A DNA stretch of 64,000 bases from Allobosea sp. AAP35 (GTDB lineage Bacteria; Pseudomonadota; Alphaproteobacteria; Rhizobiales; Beijerinckiaceae): positions 62,001-126,000 of the forward strand of contig NZ_LJHQ01000018.1 of assembly GCF_001295925.1 (NCBI RefSeq), read 5' to 3'. The notes beneath the pieces were generated by a model. That model was not told the DNA's origin, ran no database searches, and saw only the letters and a list, made by a program, of their open reading frames with translations. Positions within the stretch are counted from its first letter, which is position 1. Each line of letters begins with the position of its first letter. A program made the position numbers and the translations under genes. Below, piece by piece: positions 36,314 through 44,276 of the stretch.

Positions 36314-36973
36314 TTGGTTCGGTTCGAGAATGTCGGCCTGAGATATGGCATGGGCCCGGAGGTGCTGAAGGACATCAACTTCAGCATCGCGCCGCGCTCG
36401 TTCCAGTATCTCACCGGGCCGTCGGGCGCCGGCAAGACGACCCTGATGCGCCTTGTCCTGATGGCGCTGCAGCCGACGCGCGGCCTCGTCAACCTGTTCG
36501 GACAGGATGTCTCGCGGCTCGATGCTGCGACCCTGACCGCCTTCCGTCGCCGCATGGGCATCGTCTTCCAGGATTTCCGCCTGCTCGATCATCTGACCCT
36601 TTATGAAAACGTCGCCCTGCCCCTGCGGGTGCTCGGCAAGGAGGAATCAAGCTATCGTGCCGAGGTCGTCGAGCTGCTGCGCTGGGTCGGGCTGGGCGAA
36701 CGCATGCACGCCGTGCCCTCCGTCCTCTCGGGCGGCGAAAAGCAGCGCGCCGCCATTGCCCGGGCGGTCATCGGGCGGCCCGAGCTGGTTCTCGCCGACG
36801 AGCCCACCGGCAATGTCGATCCCGCGCTCGGCCGGCGGCTGCTGCGGCTGTTCATGGAACTGCAGTCGCTGGGCACGGCGGTTGTGATCGCGACGCATGA
36901 TCTCGCCTTGATGGAGCTTTACGACGCGCCACGCCTCGTCCTCGCCGATGGTCATCTCCATGTCGATGCCTGA
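36314..36973 (+). CDS. ftsE: Cell division ATP-binding protein FtsE
   Basis: A 219-residue ABC ATPase starting at a TTG; the N-terminus MVRFENVGLRYG is the FtsE start and TGAGGAAA lies about 8 bp upstream. It has Walker A GPSGAGKTT, signature LSGGEKQR and Walker B LVLADEPTGNVD. With FtsX it forms a complex that activates peptidoglycan amidases at the divisome. Its stop lies inside the start region of ftsX. Confidence 0.93.
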   Translation: MVRFENVGLRYGMGPEVLKDINFSIAPRSFQYLTGPSGAGKTTLMRLVLMALQPTRGLVNLFGQDVSRLDAATLTAFRRRMGIVFQDFRLLDHLTLYENVALPLRVLGKEESSYRAEVVELLRWVGLGERMHAVPSVLSGGEKQRAAIARAVIGRPELVLADEPTGNVDPALGRRLLRLFMELQSLGTAVVIATHDLALMELYDAPRLVLADGHLHVDA

Positions 36974-37934
36974 CCCCGGCAATGCGGATTTCGAGCCCGA
37001 GGACCGGCCGCTGCCGAGCAATCTGCGGCGCGACCAGCCGCTCGTGCCCATCGATACGGTCGCGGCCCGGGCCCTGATGGCGGTGATCGCGATCCTGACC
37101 TTTCTGGCGGCGTTGAGCGCCGGCGCCGCCGTTCTCGCCGCGCGCGCATCAGAGCAGTGGCGCGGCGCCGTCGCCAACGAAATGACGATCCAGATCAGGC
37201 CGGATTCGCGCCGCGACATCGAAGGCGACATCGGCCGTGCCGTGGCGATGGCGCAGGCGATCGACGGCATCGAGTCGGTGCGCGCCGTTCCCCGGGCCGA
37301 ATCGGACAAGCTGCTCGAACCCTGGCTCGGTGCGGGGCTGGACCTCGTCGAGCTGCCGGTGCCCCGGTTGATCGTCCTGAAACTGCGCGCGGGCGCCGGC
37401 CCCGATCTCACCGCCTTCGGCGCGGCGCTGCGGCGCGAGGTGCCCACCGCCATCCTCGACGACCACCGCCTCTGGGTCCGCAGGCTCTCGACCATGGCCA
37501 GCACCATCATCCTGTCGGGCGCGGCGGTGGTGCTGCTGGTGCTGACGGCGGCGGCGCTGGCGGTGGCGTTTGCGACGCGTGGCGCCATGGCCGGCAGCCG
37601 CGACAGTGTCGAGGTGCTGCATCTCGTCGGTGCCGACGATGCCTTCATCGCGCGCGAATTCCAGAGCCGATTCGTCAGGCTTGGGCTAAGAGGCGGCGCC
37701 ATCGGCGGCGCTGCGGCCATCCTCGTCATCGGACTCCTGGGCTTCCTGTCCTCGCGCTGGAGGACGGCGCCGGAGGCAGAGCAGCTCCAGGCGATGTTTG
37801 GGGCCTTCGAGATCGGCTGGTCGGGCTATGTCGCGGTGATCCTCGTCGCCGTGGTTGTGGCCGCGATTTCAGGCCTCGTCTCGCGCGTCACCGTCAGGCA
37901 TCATCTGCGTGTGCTGGCCGGGGGGACGGCGTGA
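36960..37934 (+). CDS. ftsX: Cell division protein FtsX (ABC-type permease-like)
   Basis: A 324-residue membrane protein. A cytoplasmic N-terminus is followed by a first span (about residues 40-62), a periplasmic domain of about 110 residues (TIQIRPDSRRDIEGDI ... LIVLKLRAG), and three more spans (about 180-205, 230-252, 280-305). The sequence VEVLHLVGADDAFIAREFQ is the FtsX cytoplasmic loop. ATG codons at 36960 and 36966 both overlap the ftsE stop, which implies coupled translation; neither has a clear ribosome site. Confidence 0.9.
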   Translation: MSMPDPGNADFEPEDRPLPSNLRRDQPLVPIDTVAARALMAVIAILTFLAALSAGAAVLAARASEQWRGAVANEMTIQIRPDSRRDIEGDIGRAVAMAQAIDGIESVRAVPRAESDKLLEPWLGAGLDLVELPVPRLIVLKLRAGAGPDLTAFGAALRREVPTAILDDHRLWVRRLSTMASTIILSGAAVVLLVLTAAALAVAFATRGAMAGSRDSVEVLHLVGADDAFIAREFQSRFVRLGLRGGAIGGAAAILVIGLLGFLSSRWRTAPEAEQLQAMFGAFEIGWSGYVAVILVAVVVAAISGLVSRVTVRHHLRVLAGGTA

Positions 37935-38061
37935 TGCGAAGCGGTGCGGATCGATATGCGGGCTTGCTTCGGCTCTTGATGCGCAGCCGCCGGTCCTATC
38001 GGCCCGGCAGCAAGCTCGCTGCCGTGCTTACGCCCGATTGGCGCGCTAGGTTTCAAACGTC

Positions 38062-38922
38062 ATGGCGATGATCGGCAGCAGCCACGAACAGCTCGCCCGG
38101 CAGCGAGCCCATCAAAGGCGGGCGGACGAAGGTCGGCCGGTGCGTCACCGCGCGGTCGCCGTCGGGACCGATGCAGCGCCTGCTGTAGATCGAGGCAACC
38201 GTCGCTTCACGCTGAGGCGGGTCACTTTCTGGTTCGCCATCCTGACCTCTGTCGTCTGCCTTGCATTCGGCCTCGGCTATATCCGCTTCGCCTCCGGAAT
38301 CGCGGGGCACGAGCCGGTGGCGGTGCCGCGTACGGATGCCATCGTCGTGGTCACCGGCGGATCGCAACGCGTCGGCGACGCCATCGGCCTGCTTGGTGCC
38401 GATCGGGGCTCGCGCCTGCTGATCAGCGGCGTCAACGAAAAGACCGGCCGCGATGAGCTGGCCAAGCTCAACCCCTCGGCGCGGGAGCTCCTGGGCTGCT
38501 GCGTCGATCTCGACTATCGCGCCCGCAACACCATCGGCAACGCCATCGAGGCGCGGCGCTGGCAGCGCAAGCATGGTTTCGGTTCGCTTCTGGTTGTGAC
38601 TTCGAATTATCACATGCCGCGCACCATCGCCGAATTCGCCCATGCGATGCCCGACATCCGCCTCGTGCCGCATCCGGTCGTGACCGACCAGATCGACACC
38701 GGCGGCTGGTGGACGCGCTGGAGCACGATCCGGGTGCTGGCGCCCGAATATGCCAAATACATCGCCGCCCGCCTGCGCAGCCTCTTCGAGGACGATCCCG
38801 AGACGTCGCGACTGTCGATCATCATCGGCGGCCGCAAGCCGGTCTCGTCGAAGCCGGCGGAGCTGATGGGGCCGGAGCAGGAAAGACGCAGCCAGCTGAA
38901 AAACGGCGGTATCGACGGCTGA
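38062..38922 (+). CDS. YdcF/ElyC-family (DUF218) membrane-anchored protein
   Basis: A 286-residue protein. A polar N-terminal part of about 50 residues is followed by a membrane span (about residues 56-76) and a DUF218 domain with IVVVTGGSQRVGDAIGLL, RLLISGVNEKT and VVTSNYHMPRTIAEF. ElyC and SanA of this family affect lipid-carrier use and envelope integrity. It lies downstream of ftsEX and upstream of plsC, an arrangement common in related genomes. The exact start is uncertain because the N-terminal 30 residues are atypical. Confidence 0.87.
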   Translation: MAMIGSSHEQLARQRAHQRRADEGRPVRHRAVAVGTDAAPAVDRGNRRFTLRRVTFWFAILTSVVCLAFGLGYIRFASGIAGHEPVAVPRTDAIVVVTGGSQRVGDAIGLLGADRGSRLLISGVNEKTGRDELAKLNPSARELLGCCVDLDYRARNTIGNAIEARRWQRKHGFGSLLVVTSNYHMPRTIAEFAHAMPDIRLVPHPVVTDQIDTGGWWTRWSTIRVLAPEYAKYIAARLRSLFEDDPETSRLSIIIGGRKPVSSKPAELMGPEQERRSQLKNGGIDG

Positions 38923-38972
38923 CGCCCGCCACGACGCTTGACGGCGGCAGGGCGGCAAGCTCTTTGCGCGCC

Positions 38973-39740
38973 ATGCTCGTCCTGCGCTCCCTCGTCTTCA
39001 ACGTCCTGTTTTATGTGAACCTGGCGCTCTGGCTGGTTTTTGCCGCCATGCCCGCCCTCCTGCTGCCGCGGCGCGCGCTGCTCGGGGTCACGGTGGCCTG
39101 GGCTCACACCGCACTCTGGCTGATGCGGGTCATCGCCGGCACGCGCTACGAGATCACCGGACGCGAGAACATCCCCCCGGGCGGGCTCATCGTCGCCTCG
39201 AAGCACCAGTCCTTCTGGGAAACCTTCGTGATGATGATGCTGTTCAAGGACCCGATCTTCATCCTCAAGCGCGAATTGATCTGGGTCCCGTTCTTCGGCT
39301 GGTGCCTGAGCAAGTTCAAGATGATCCCGGTCGATCGCGGCGGCCGCGCCCGCGCGTTGGCCCAGGTCACCCGCCGCGCCAAGGTGGAGCTGCGCGACAA
39401 TCACCGCCAGTTGCTGATCTTCCCCGAAGGCACGCGCCGCCCCGCCGGGGCACCGCCCGCCTACAAGTTCGGCGTCGCCCATCTCTATGGCGAGCTCAAA
39501 CTTCCTTGTGTGCCGGTGGCGCTCAATTCCGGCCTGTACTGGCCGCGCCGGAAGTTCCTGCGTCGTCCCGGCACGATCCGGCTCGAGATCCTGCCGCCGA
39601 TCGCGCCGGGTCTCGACAAGGCCACGTTCCAGGCGCTGCTGCAGGAGCAGATCGAGACCGCGAGCGACCGTCTGCTGGCGCAAGGACGCGCCGAACTGGC
39701 GCTCCTCGGGCTCGATCCGCTCGCCAAGACCGCCTCCTGA
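38973..39740 (+). CDS. plsC: 1-acyl-sn-glycerol-3-phosphate acyltransferase
   Basis: A 255-residue membrane-bound acyltransferase. An N-terminal span (about residues 5-30) precedes motif I KHQSFWET, where the usual HxxxxD appears as HxxxxE, and motif III IFPEGTRR. A later ALNSGLYWPRR matches motif IV. It acylates lysophosphatidate in phospholipid synthesis at the inner membrane. Glu in motif I is seen in several alpha- and betaproteobacterial members, so activity is still expected. It is the last gene of the ftsE-ftsX-ydcF-plsC run. Confidence 0.92.
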   Translation: MLVLRSLVFNVLFYVNLALWLVFAAMPALLLPRRALLGVTVAWAHTALWLMRVIAGTRYEITGRENIPPGGLIVASKHQSFWETFVMMMLFKDPIFILKRELIWVPFFGWCLSKFKMIPVDRGGRARALAQVTRRAKVELRDNHRQLLIFPEGTRRPAGAPPAYKFGVAHLYGELKLPCVPVALNSGLYWPRRKFLRRPGTIRLEILPPIAPGLDKATFQALLQEQIETASDRLLAQGRAELALLGLDPLAKTAS

Positions 39741-39850
39741 GTCCCGCGTCGGCCACCAGCCCGCAGACGCAACCAGCCCGACAGCTCCTGACATATTGCG
39801 GCAGCAGTCCCTATCCCCCCACTCGGCAAGCCTTGACTTGACGCCCCGCT

Positions 39851-39865
39851 GTTCTCATTTTGTTT
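39851..39865 (+). promoter_or_regulatory. LexA-like SOS box (one mismatch)
   Basis: GTTCTCATTTTGTTT fits the alphaproteobacterial LexA site GTTC-N7-GTTC with one mismatch in the second half. It lies 8 bp before a perfect AAAGGAGG ribosome site. A second symmetry, GTTCT and AGAAC, spans 39851-39872. Confidence 0.45.
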
Positions 39866-39886
39866 TCAGAACAAAGGAGGAACGTC

Positions 39887-40348
39887 ATGGCCGCTCTCGC
39901 CTATCGCCAGCCGATCTCGCGTCACGCCCGCCCCGCTTTCGACCAGCGCCAGCGCGATCTGTTCCGGCAGGACCTGATGGCTCAGGACACCCAGGTCGAG
40001 AATCGCGCCAAGACGGCGCAGGAACTGCCGATGCGCAGCGCGGCCGGCCTTGGCGAGCGCCGCTTCACCGCCTGGCGCGGCCGCTCGGGCCGGCGCTATG
40101 TCGCCTCGATCTTCGCCATCGGCGACGAGCATGCGCTGGGCTTCACCGATGCGGTGCTGGTGGCGGTATCGCCCGACCGGCGCATCGTGGCGGCCCGCGA
40201 CAGCGGCCCCTTCGGCGTCGAGGCCGCGCTGACACGCTGGCAGCAATCGGTTGCGCTCGCCGGCGCCAGCGAGATCCACGTGCATCTGCTGGCCGAGGAC
40301 GGCCTCAGCCGCCGCGCCGCCCTGCTCGACCTGATGCCGGAGGTGTGA
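39887..40348 (+). CDS. Hypothetical protein behind a LexA-like site
   Basis: A 153-residue protein of no recognised family. It starts MAALAYRQPISRHARPAFDQ and is polar and Arg-rich. A central part (about residues 55-110: RRFTAWRGRSGRRYVASIF ... ALGFTDAVLVAVSPDRRIVA) looks like a small beta-sheet domain, and a C-terminal helix ends ALLDLMPEV. No signal peptide or membrane span is seen. An AAAGGAGG lies 6 bp before the ATG, so it should be translated strongly when transcribed. If the upstream LexA-like box is real it is DNA-damage inducible. Confidence 0.65.
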   Translation: MAALAYRQPISRHARPAFDQRQRDLFRQDLMAQDTQVENRAKTAQELPMRSAAGLGERRFTAWRGRSGRRYVASIFAIGDEHALGFTDAVLVAVSPDRRIVAARDSGPFGVEAALTRWQQSVALAGASEIHVHLLAEDGLSRRAALLDLMPEV

Positions 40349-40385
40349 GCGCGCGACGCGAACGGATGTCATGAGGAAACCACGC

Positions 40386-40491
40386 CGTCATCCTGGGCGG
40401 CCGCAGGTCGACCGGGATCCATCATAGGGCAGCGACGAAGCTCTATGATGGATCCCGGCCTGCGCGGCTTCGCGGCTTGGCCAGGATGACG
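40386..40491. repeat. Palindromic intergenic repeat R4
   Basis: Terminal arms CGTCATCCTGG and CCAGGATGACG, with inner arms CGGGATCCATCATAG and CTATGATGGATCCCG, can fold into one long interrupted hairpin. It lies between the convergent LexA-box gene and the ChaC-like gene. Confidence 0.85.
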
Positions 40492-40521
40492 TGGTTTCGA
40501 TTGCAAGCACTCGGACCTGAT

Positions 40522-41082
40522 CTAAACCTTCGGCCACGGCGCGGCGCCCGACGCCAGCGCCTGCGCCAACCCGCCCAGAACGGGATCGAAGATGCCCATC
40601 TTGCGCAGCGACTCGTCGGTGAGCAGCACGTAATCGGGGTTCTCGCCAGAGCTGCCCCGGCCGTGGCGCACCAGGTCGAGCTGCTGCTCATGCGACAGCC
40701 GCCCGGCATATTGCAGGTGCCGGCGGTCGGCGACATAGACCAGCGCCGTGACGGCGCGGCCATCCTCCAGCCGGACCGGCATCCGGCGCTCCAGATAGAC
40801 CGCCGTCGCCTGCTCGCGGGCCCGCAGGTAATCCACCGTCTCCTGCGCCTGCGCGGCCGCCACGCGAAAGGCGAGCCCCCGGCAGATTCCACCCCGGTCG
40901 AGGCCCAGCACCAGCCCGGGCCGCTCCGGCGTGCCGCGATGCACATGCGAGAAGATGCACAGCGAGCGGTGATAGCCGTGGAGCCGCGCGGGAACGCTTT
41001 CCTCGAAGGCAAAGCCCGGCCGCCAGATCAGCGAGCCGTAGCCGAAGACCCAAAGCTCGCCATCCCCGAAGGCCGAGGTCAT
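40522..41082 (-). CDS. Gamma-glutamylcyclotransferase, ChaC-like
   Basis: A 186-residue cytosolic enzyme. The family start ELWVFGYGSLIWRPGF (about residues 8-23) binds the gamma-glutamyl moiety, and CIFSHVHRGTPERPGLVLGLD with a later EQATAVYLERRMPV (catalytic Glu in the REQ segment) follow as in glutathione-specific ChaC proteins. These release 5-oxoproline from glutathione. The ATG at 41082 follows a GGAG. It is divergent from the DUF2125 gene. Confidence 0.9.
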   Translation of the reverse strand: MTSAFGDGELWVFGYGSLIWRPGFAFEESVPARLHGYHRSLCIFSHVHRGTPERPGLVLGLDRGGICRGLAFRVAAAQAQETVDYLRAREQATAVYLERRMPVRLEDGRAVTALVYVADRRHLQYAGRLSHEQQLDLVRHGRGSSGENPDYVLLTDESLRKMGIFDPVLGGLAQALASGAAPWPKV

Positions 41083-41222
41083 GCCCGCTCCATCCCGTGG
41101 GTATCCCATAATTTGGCCGTGCCCGCCTGCTTGATGAGGATGCCGGCCTCGACCGTTCGGCTGGCGTCCGTCTCCCGCGGCAGCTAACAATCCCGCCGCA
41201 TCAGCGCAATGGACTGTCCCGC

Positions 41223-42275
41223 ATGACCGATCCCGCTCCCCGCCGCCGCAGCAGCCGCGCCTGGCTCTACGCCCCCTTCATGGCGCTGGCGCTTGTCGCC
41301 GCGGGCTGGACCGGCTTCTGGTTCATCGTGCGCGCGCGGGTCGTCGACGCCGTCGATACCGCGCTCGCCCGGGAAGCCGGGCTCGGCCGCAGCTGGACCT
41401 GCACCGACCGCGCCGTCACGGGCTTTCCCTTCCGCGTCGAACTGCGCTGCGGCGCGCTGGCGCTGGCCTCTGCCCGCTGGGGCGAGGAGGTCCGCGTCCA
41501 GACCGGGCCGGCGGTCGCCGTCGGCCAGATCTATACCCCCAATCTGGTCATCGCTCAGATCACGGGTCCGCTGCAGGCGACGCTGCCGGAGGGTCGCAGG
41601 CTCGATCTCGGCTGGACGCGGCTCGAAGCCAGCCTGACGCACGCCAGTGGCGACCCCGAGCGCCTTTCGCTGGTGATCAGCGCACCGACCGCGAGCCTGA
41701 CTGCGCCGGGCCTCACCGCCGAGACCTGGCAGGCCGCCTCGCTGGAAGCGCATCTGCGCCGCAACCCGACCCGCCCCGCAACCGACCAGGCGGTCGATCT
41801 CGCCATCGCTGCCAAGGGCTCGGTCCTGCCGGCGCTCGATGCGTTGCTGGGCACGAACGAACCCGGTGATGTCGATATCCAGGCGACGCTGACACAGACA
41901 GAGGCCTTCCGCATCGGCCTCAACCCCGATGCGCTGGAAGCCTGGCGCAATGTCGGCGGCCAGGTCGAGTTGACGCGGCTTGTATCGGTCAAGGGCCCTG
42001 CCCGCATCGAAGCGACCGGCCAGTTCCTGATCGACCAGACCCACCGGCCGGCCGGCCAGCTCCAGGCCTCGCTGGCCGGCATCCGCCAGATTGCCGGCAT
42101 ACCGGTCGGCGGCCTGGCAGCCGGGCTCGGCGGCCTCTTGGGCGGGCGCCTGAGCGCACAGCTGCCGGGCGCGGCTCCCGGTCTGAACGCACTCCCGCCG
42201 ATCGTGCTGCGCGAGGGGCGCGTTTATCTGGGACCGATCCGCCTGCCGCTGCAGCCGCTGCCGGCCCTCTACTGA
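41223..42275 (+). CDS. DUF2125-family membrane-anchored protein
   Basis: A 350-residue protein. An N-terminal span (about residues 14-36) anchors a long beta-rich periplasmic part with the family motif VTGFPFRVELRC near residue 65. The rest includes Gly/Leu repeats near the C-terminus (GGLAAGLGGLLGGRL). The family is confined to alphaproteobacteria and has no assigned function; an AsmA-like lipid or envelope role is conceivable but unproven. Confidence 0.87.
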   Translation: MTDPAPRRRSSRAWLYAPFMALALVAAGWTGFWFIVRARVVDAVDTALAREAGLGRSWTCTDRAVTGFPFRVELRCGALALASARWGEEVRVQTGPAVAVGQIYTPNLVIAQITGPLQATLPEGRRLDLGWTRLEASLTHASGDPERLSLVISAPTASLTAPGLTAETWQAASLEAHLRRNPTRPATDQAVDLAIAAKGSVLPALDALLGTNEPGDVDIQATLTQTEAFRIGLNPDALEAWRNVGGQVELTRLVSVKGPARIEATGQFLIDQTHRPAGQLQASLAGIRQIAGIPVGGLAAGLGGLLGGRLSAQLPGAAPGLNALPPIVLREGRVYLGPIRLPLQPLPALY

Positions 42276-42343
42276 TGCCTGATGCCAAATGGTCCCCCGG
42301 GAAACAGCATCCCTGAGGGATCAGCAAATGCGCGAAGCCTGGC

Positions 42344-42784
42344 TTACGCGCCTAATAGATCGATCAGATGCGGGATCAGCGGCTCGTCGGCGGGGGGCAT
42401 GGCAAGATCCCGCAGCTTGCCGGGACGGACCCATTTGAGCGCCTGCGCCTCGCGCGAGGCGACCGTTCCCTCCCAGCGCCGGCAGATATAGAGCGGCATC
42501 AGCAGGTGGAACTCGGGATAGGCGAAGCTGGCGAAGGTCAGCGGCGCCAGGCACTCTTCCCTGACCGTGATACCGAGCTCTTCCGACAATTCGCGGATCA
42601 GCGCCGGCTCGGGCCGTTCGTCCTGTTCGAGCTTGCCGCCGGGGAACTCCCACAGTCCCGCCAGCGCCTTGCCCTCGGGACGCTGCGCCACGAGCACGCG
42701 GTTGTCGGCATCGATCAGGGCGCAGGCGACGACGAGGAGAAGCTTCACGGGGATTAACGGCTCAATTTCCGGAGAGGATGACAT
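42344..42784 (-). CDS. mutT: MutT-type Nudix hydrolase (8-oxo-dGTP diphosphatase-like)
   Basis: A 146-residue Nudix protein. The Nudix box is complete: GGKLEQDERPEPALIRELSE then ELGI (about residues 49-71), matching GX5EX7REUXEEXGU. VLVAQRPEGKALAGLWEFPGG is the MutT-group lead-in. It hydrolyses oxidised dGTP to keep it out of DNA. The start codon overlaps the preceding lipoprotein gene by 23 bp; a downstream GTG at Val13 is an alternative start. Confidence 0.88.
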   Translation of the reverse strand: MSSSPEIEPLIPVKLLLVVACALIDADNRVLVAQRPEGKALAGLWEFPGGKLEQDERPEPALIRELSEELGITVREECLAPLTFASFAYPEFHLLMPLYICRRWEGTVASREAQALKWVRPGKLRDLAMPPADEPLIPHLIDLLGA

Positions 42785-43268
42785 GGAGGGGTTCGGTTTC
42801 CCGGCCCGTCACGGTGACGCTGTCATAGACCGAGCCGCCCTCTCGAGAGAAGGCGTCCTCGTCGCCCCAGATCACCTGGGTCGTCACGAAATAGGCGCCG
42901 GCTGCGACGTTCTGGAAGATGAAGCGTCCGTTCGATTCCGCCTTGGTGGTGCGGGTGTACTCGCCATAGGCGGGGTCTGGAGTGTTGTCACGGGGATAGT
43001 CGCGATGGGGCACATATCTGCGCTTCCCGTAGAGGTTCGCGAAGCGCTCGCGGGCGTAAGCCGTGGCCGGCACCAGCCGCACCACCTCGCCCGCGGCATT
43101 CACCACCGCTCCGTTCGGCTTGGTCCGAAAGGCATGGCCGGTGATTGTCGTGGTGCCGGGCTTTTTGATGAAGGCGGCCTCCTCGACGGAGAAGGCGACG
43201 GTCGCGGGCTTACGCTCGACGCAGGCCGACAGCGCCAAGGCCACGCAGATGATGACCCGGACCTTCAT
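42762..43268 (-). CDS. Putative lipoprotein with carboxypeptidase-regulatory-like fold
   Basis: A 168-residue protein. The signal sequence MKVRVIICVALALSAC ends in a lipobox LSAC, so Cys16 would be lipidated. The mature part contains a VTGRETE/GRFIFQNVAAGAYFVTTQV beta-sandwich pattern as in carboxypeptidase-regulatory or transthyretin-like domains. The role is unknown. It is followed by mutT with a short overlap and preceded by the EamA transporter on the same strand. Confidence 0.7.
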   Translation of the reverse strand: MKVRVIICVALALSACVERKPATVAFSVEEAAFIKKPGTTTITGHAFRTKPNGAVVNAAGEVVRLVPATAYARERFANLYGKRRYVPHRDYPRDNTPDPAYGEYTRTTKAESNGRFIFQNVAAGAYFVTTQVIWGDEDAFSREGGSVYDSVTVTGRETEPLHVILSGN

Positions 43269-43281
43269 GCCGCCCATCCTC

Positions 43282-44196
43282 TCATGCAGACTTGGCCGCA
43301 CGCCGCGACGTCGTCACCAGGAAGACGCCGGCCAGGATGATGCAGCCTCCGACGACCTGCCGCAACTCCAGCGTTTCGCCAAGCACGACGATGCCGAGGA
43401 TCGTCGCGACGCTCGGCACGAGATAGCCCGTCATCGCGGCGCGCGTCGGCCCCGCGGCGCGGATGAGCCGCATGAACACCGCCATCGGGATCGCGGTCGC
43501 AAGCAGGCCCAGCGCCAGCATGGCAGGCACATGATCGGCCACCGGCGCGAAGGCGGCGGGGCCGGCGAAGACCAGCGTCAGGACAAGCGCGACGAGGCCG
43601 GAGACGACCTGCTGACCGAGCGCGAGCCTGGCCGGATCGCCCGCCGAAGCGGGCACCGCGCGCGCATAAAGGTTGCCGCCGCTGTAGCCCAGCATGACGC
43701 CGACCATGGCGAGCACGCCGAGCGCCGTGCCGCCGCCCTCGACCAGGCGTGGGCCGATCAGCAGCGCGACGCCGGCCATGCCGAGCAGGATGCCGGCGAG
43801 CCGCCGGAGACCCATGCGCTCTTCGGAGAACAGAAAATGCGCGAACACCGCAGTCACCAGCGGCCCGCCGGCCTGGATCATCGCGGCCGGGCCGCTCGCC
43901 AGCTGCACCAGCGCATAGGCGACGAGCACATTGGGCACCCAGCCATTGGTGGTGCCGAGCACGAGCCAGTGCCAGATCTCGTCGCGGCGCGGGATCGGGC
44001 TCTGGCCGAGCCAGACGACATAGGCTGCGAGCGCCGCCGCCCCGATCAGCCCGCGCGAGGCGGCCAGCGCCAGCGGCGAGATTGCGCCACCCGTCAGCTT
44101 GATGAACAGGAAGCTCGAGCCCCAGAAGAACGAGCAGACCAGCAGATGCCCGGCGACGAAGGCGCGGCTGGGGCTGGGGCGGGCCTGCTCCGTCAT
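43282..44196 (-). CDS. EamA-family (DMT) transporter
   Basis: A 304-residue transporter with about ten spans in two EamA repeats. VCSFFWGSSFLFIKL opens the first and YSGGNLYAR the second, with the usual late LGETLELRQVVGGCIILAGVFL. The cargo is unknown. The ATG at 44196 is unusual: it is the inner edge of the palindromic repeat at 44191-44267 and there is no ribosome site before it, because the upstream sequence is the repeat itself. The repeat may have replaced the original start region. Confidence 0.83.
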   Translation of the reverse strand: MTEQARPSPSRAFVAGHLLVCSFFWGSSFLFIKLTGGAISPLALAASRGLIGAAALAAYVVWLGQSPIPRRDEIWHWLVLGTTNGWVPNVLVAYALVQLASGPAAMIQAGGPLVTAVFAHFLFSEERMGLRRLAGILLGMAGVALLIGPRLVEGGGTALGVLAMVGVMLGYSGGNLYARAVPASAGDPARLALGQQVVSGLVALVLTLVFAGPAAFAPVADHVPAMLALGLLATAIPMAVFMRLIRAAGPTRAAMTGYLVPSVATILGIVVLGETLELRQVVGGCIILAGVFLVTTSRRAAKSA

Positions 44197-44267
44197 TGCG
44201 AGCGCAGCGAAGCAATCCAGAGGGATCGCGCAAACGCCTGGATGGCTTCGCTGCGCTCGCAATGACG
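44191..44267. repeat. Palindromic intergenic repeat R5 (family C) overlapping the EamA start
   Basis: Perfect 23-bp arms at 44191-44213 and 44245-44267; the outer end reads CGTCATTGCGAGCGCAGCGA. The last bases of the repeat, read on the minus strand, are CGCAATGACG, whose ATG begins the EamA gene. It lies 10 bp from the end of argJ. Confidence 0.92.
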
Positions 44268-44276
44268 GTGAGTCAT

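Noticed and set aside
38973-39740. PlsC with Glu in place of the motif I Asp as a sign of inactivation
   Set aside because: The variant KHQS-W-ET is common in proteobacterial PlsC proteins, and motifs III and IV are intact.
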